Positions 62,545-64,000 of a stretch of DNA of 64,000 bases are shown here, piece by piece; the stretch's first letter is position 1, and each line of letters begins with the position of its first letter. The notes beneath the pieces are model-generated. The model was not told the DNA's origin. It did no database searches and saw nothing but the letters and a program-made list of their open reading frames with translations. The position numbers and the translations under genes were made by a program. Source of the stretch: Wenjunlia tyrosinilytica (GTDB taxonomy: Bacteria > Actinomycetota > Actinomycetes > Streptomycetales > Streptomycetaceae); the NCBI RefSeq assembly GCF_014646055.1, contig NZ_BMMS01000007.1:1-64000 (forward strand), in the 5' to 3' direction.

Positions 62545-63784
62545 TCAGCTCGAATCCGGGCGATCGCCGCCAGGAGGGGAGGCTTTCAAGCCCTGATATG
62601 CCTCACGCAAGTCCGAGGCTTCCGGCAACTGTCGAGCCTCGACCGCCTTGACAACTTCCAGGACTCGCCAATGATTCGATGGCACGACACGTCCGGACTG
62701 TATGGCCTTCTGTGCGGCGTCGCACGCTTCGTCCAGTCGATCAGTCGTCAACAAGGCCAACGCCAAGTCAATATTTGCCGAGGCGACACGGCGTGGCCAT
62801 TTGCTGATTTCATCGCTTGGACCAAGGTTCGCGATAATTTCCCGTGCGTACCTTTCGGCGGCAGGGTCGCCTATCCAAGCGAGAGTGGTTGCCGTATACG
62901 CTGTTGATTTACCGGGGTCGTATTGATAATGATGCTCGGGACGTTTCCGTCTTTCCAGGGTGGTTGACATCATCTGCACCCTGTCAATGGCGGCGTACGT
63001 CTCTTTCACATGGCCAAGCCGTGCTCGCGCCCTACCCTCTTGTGCGGTTGCCTGAATGGATACCGAACTTCCAACTGGAGCAAGGCGCTGTGCAATCCTC
63101 GACAGTTCCACGGCGTGCAGGAAATCGCCGTCCGTGAGTACCCGCCAAGCATCCGTCTCATAACACCACGCTTGAATTTCCGCATGGCCGACGTGTTGGG
63201 CGAGAGTTGCCGCAGTTCGCAAACGGGCCGTCGCGGCGTGCTGTTGGTTGAGATCGATATGCAGCGTGGCCCCCAACAGGGAAAGCCAACCTCCAACTGT
63301 GAGCAACCGCCGTTGCTCATCGAGAGTCTTTCTCGCGTCCATAAGGTGAGCCACATAGGCGGAGTGTCTGCGCACCCCGCTCAGGAGCTCTTGGGGCGGT
63401 GCAACTGGATAGGCTGTAGCTAATTCGTCAAACGCGGACTCAAGCCGATTCAGCGTTTCCGCTCCGACGTCACTTGCTTCTACGCGTCGCACCAACTCAA
63501 GCGCGTCAAGTTCGTCGTCATTGGCGTGGGCGCCATTCACAGGCCGCTGGCCGGCGGGCCGATGAACTGCAACGGCATCAAGGACCAGGAGCGCTTCGAG
63601 CTCATCCATAGTAATCGCCAGAAGTTTTAGCAATCCTTGGCCGAAGCCAAGGCTGCGGCCCATTGCCTCCTTTCTCCTAACGCTGAACTGTGGTGCGGTC
63701 CACTTTCAACGCGTTCGCGAATTCCTCTTGACTGTATCCGCACGTCTTCCTGCGATCCGCGAGGCGCTCCCGCTCGTTCCCCAT
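62545..63784 (-). pseudogene. XRE/TPR-type regulator broken by amber codon and frameshift
   Basis: The 5' part starts at ATG 63784 with AAGGAGG upstream and encodes an HTH_3 region (RRKTCGYSQEEFANALKVDRTTVQR). A TAG at codon 36 (63679-63677) follows, where homologues have WEKG. The same frame reads on as EKGGNGPQPWLRPRIAK to a run of four A on the coding strand where the frame shifts by one. The other frame then carries KLLAITMDELEALLVLDAVAV and a long helical TPR-like domain to 62545. Without these lesions the gene is a normal XRE-TPR regulator of about 414 codons. Two independent changes suggest a decaying gene. Confidence 0.8.
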
Positions 63785-63828
63785 GCCTGTCCTCCTTCCC
63801 GGTGCCGTTTCGCCAGGTCAGCGTATCC

Positions 63829-63845
63829 GGTGCAGCGCCTGCACC
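63829..63845. promoter_or_regulatory. Inverted repeat GGTGCAG-cgc-CTGCACC
   Basis: A 17-bp hairpin/palindrome upstream of the broken XRE/TPR gene, followed by repeated ATGCAGC near 63852-63880. Candidate operator for this regulator and for a divergent gene. Confidence 0.5.
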
Positions 63846-63973
63846 GCAGTGATGCAGCGGAAATGCAGCAGCGATGCGGCACTTCTGCCGTGGTGCGGAG
63901 CAGCAGTCCCCGATTGCCTGGGAGAAACGGCGACACGGTCTGATCAGTGAGCGGACGAGACGCGAGGTACCCC

Positions 63974-64000
63974 ATGGTGACGGCCCAGCAGGCAGCCGAA
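63974..64000 (+). CDS. Partial start of a further gene at the window edge
   Basis: ATG 63974 followed by nine open codons (MVTAQQAAE) to the window end, with GCGAGG upstream. Only a short run is seen, so it may be the start of a gene divergent from the XRE/TPR regulator. Low support. Confidence 0.25.

Overview
The window is high-GC actinomycete chromosome and almost certainly comes from Streptomyces or a close relative. The markers are a pSAM2-type integrative element, a melC1-melC2 tyrosinase operon, an SsgA-like sporulation protein, a four-gene conservon signalling operon, chitinase-type promoter repeats and pervasive GTG starts. Annotation was done by reading the sequence alone; family names are from recognition of motifs and architecture. 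REGION 1 (1-16.2 kb) is an actinobacterial integrative and conjugative element (AICE) in decay. On the minus strand it carries a Pra-like regulator, an FtsK-like transfer gene (traSA) broken by a one-base shift, spread genes, a rolling-circle repSA without a normal start codon, xis and a 3'-truncated integrase. On the other side lie korSA, a Pif-like NUDIX gene and small genes. At least five near-identical boxes (core ACTCGTCTATAC) mark the probable KorSA regulon. The right part carries a complete type I restriction-modification system (hsdM-hsdS-hsdR, visibly lower GC) and an unknown gene. It ends at a 3'-half copy of tRNA-Arg(CCG), which I read as the right attachment site. REGION 2 (16.7-25.9 kb) holds a RAMA-CBS-HEPN fusion, a lipoprotein/membrane pair, an SDR, a TetR regulator with a palindromic operator, a threonine-synthase-like gene with an in-frame amber codon, melC1-melC2 and an ssgA-like gene. 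REGION 3 (25.9-40 kb) looks like amine and aldehyde metabolism: copper amine oxidase, APC permease and a helical-repeat protein in one operon, then a repeat-containing regulator, a DedA protein, a GAF regulator next to an aldehyde dehydrogenase, a zinc alcohol dehydrogenase divergent from a TetR gene, and a phosphoesterase. REGION 4 (40.1-45.9 kb) is an oxidative cluster: TetR, flavin monooxygenase, AurF-like diiron oxygenase, a divergent second diiron ferritin-like protein, and a nucleotide-sugar-epimerase-like reductase. REGION 5 (45.9-64 kb) has an MFS exporter, a secreted GH18 chitinase, an NlpC/P60 hydrolase, the conservon cvnD-C-B-A extended by a styrene-monooxygenase-like flavoprotein, a PP2C-like protein, MarR, a YbaK-type deacylase, a secreted GH25 muramidase, L-fuconate dehydratase with a divergent FadR-type repressor, and a doubly broken XRE/TPR regulator. 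The chitinase and the GH25 gene share a TGGT-type palindromic promoter motif resembling DasR/chitinase operators, which suggests joint control of chitin and cell-wall hydrolysis. The most noteworthy points are the decayed AICE carrying restriction-modification cargo, the RAMA-CBS-HEPN fusion, the two-diiron-plus-flavin cluster, and the conservon with a StyA-like protein in the slot often held by a cytochrome P450.
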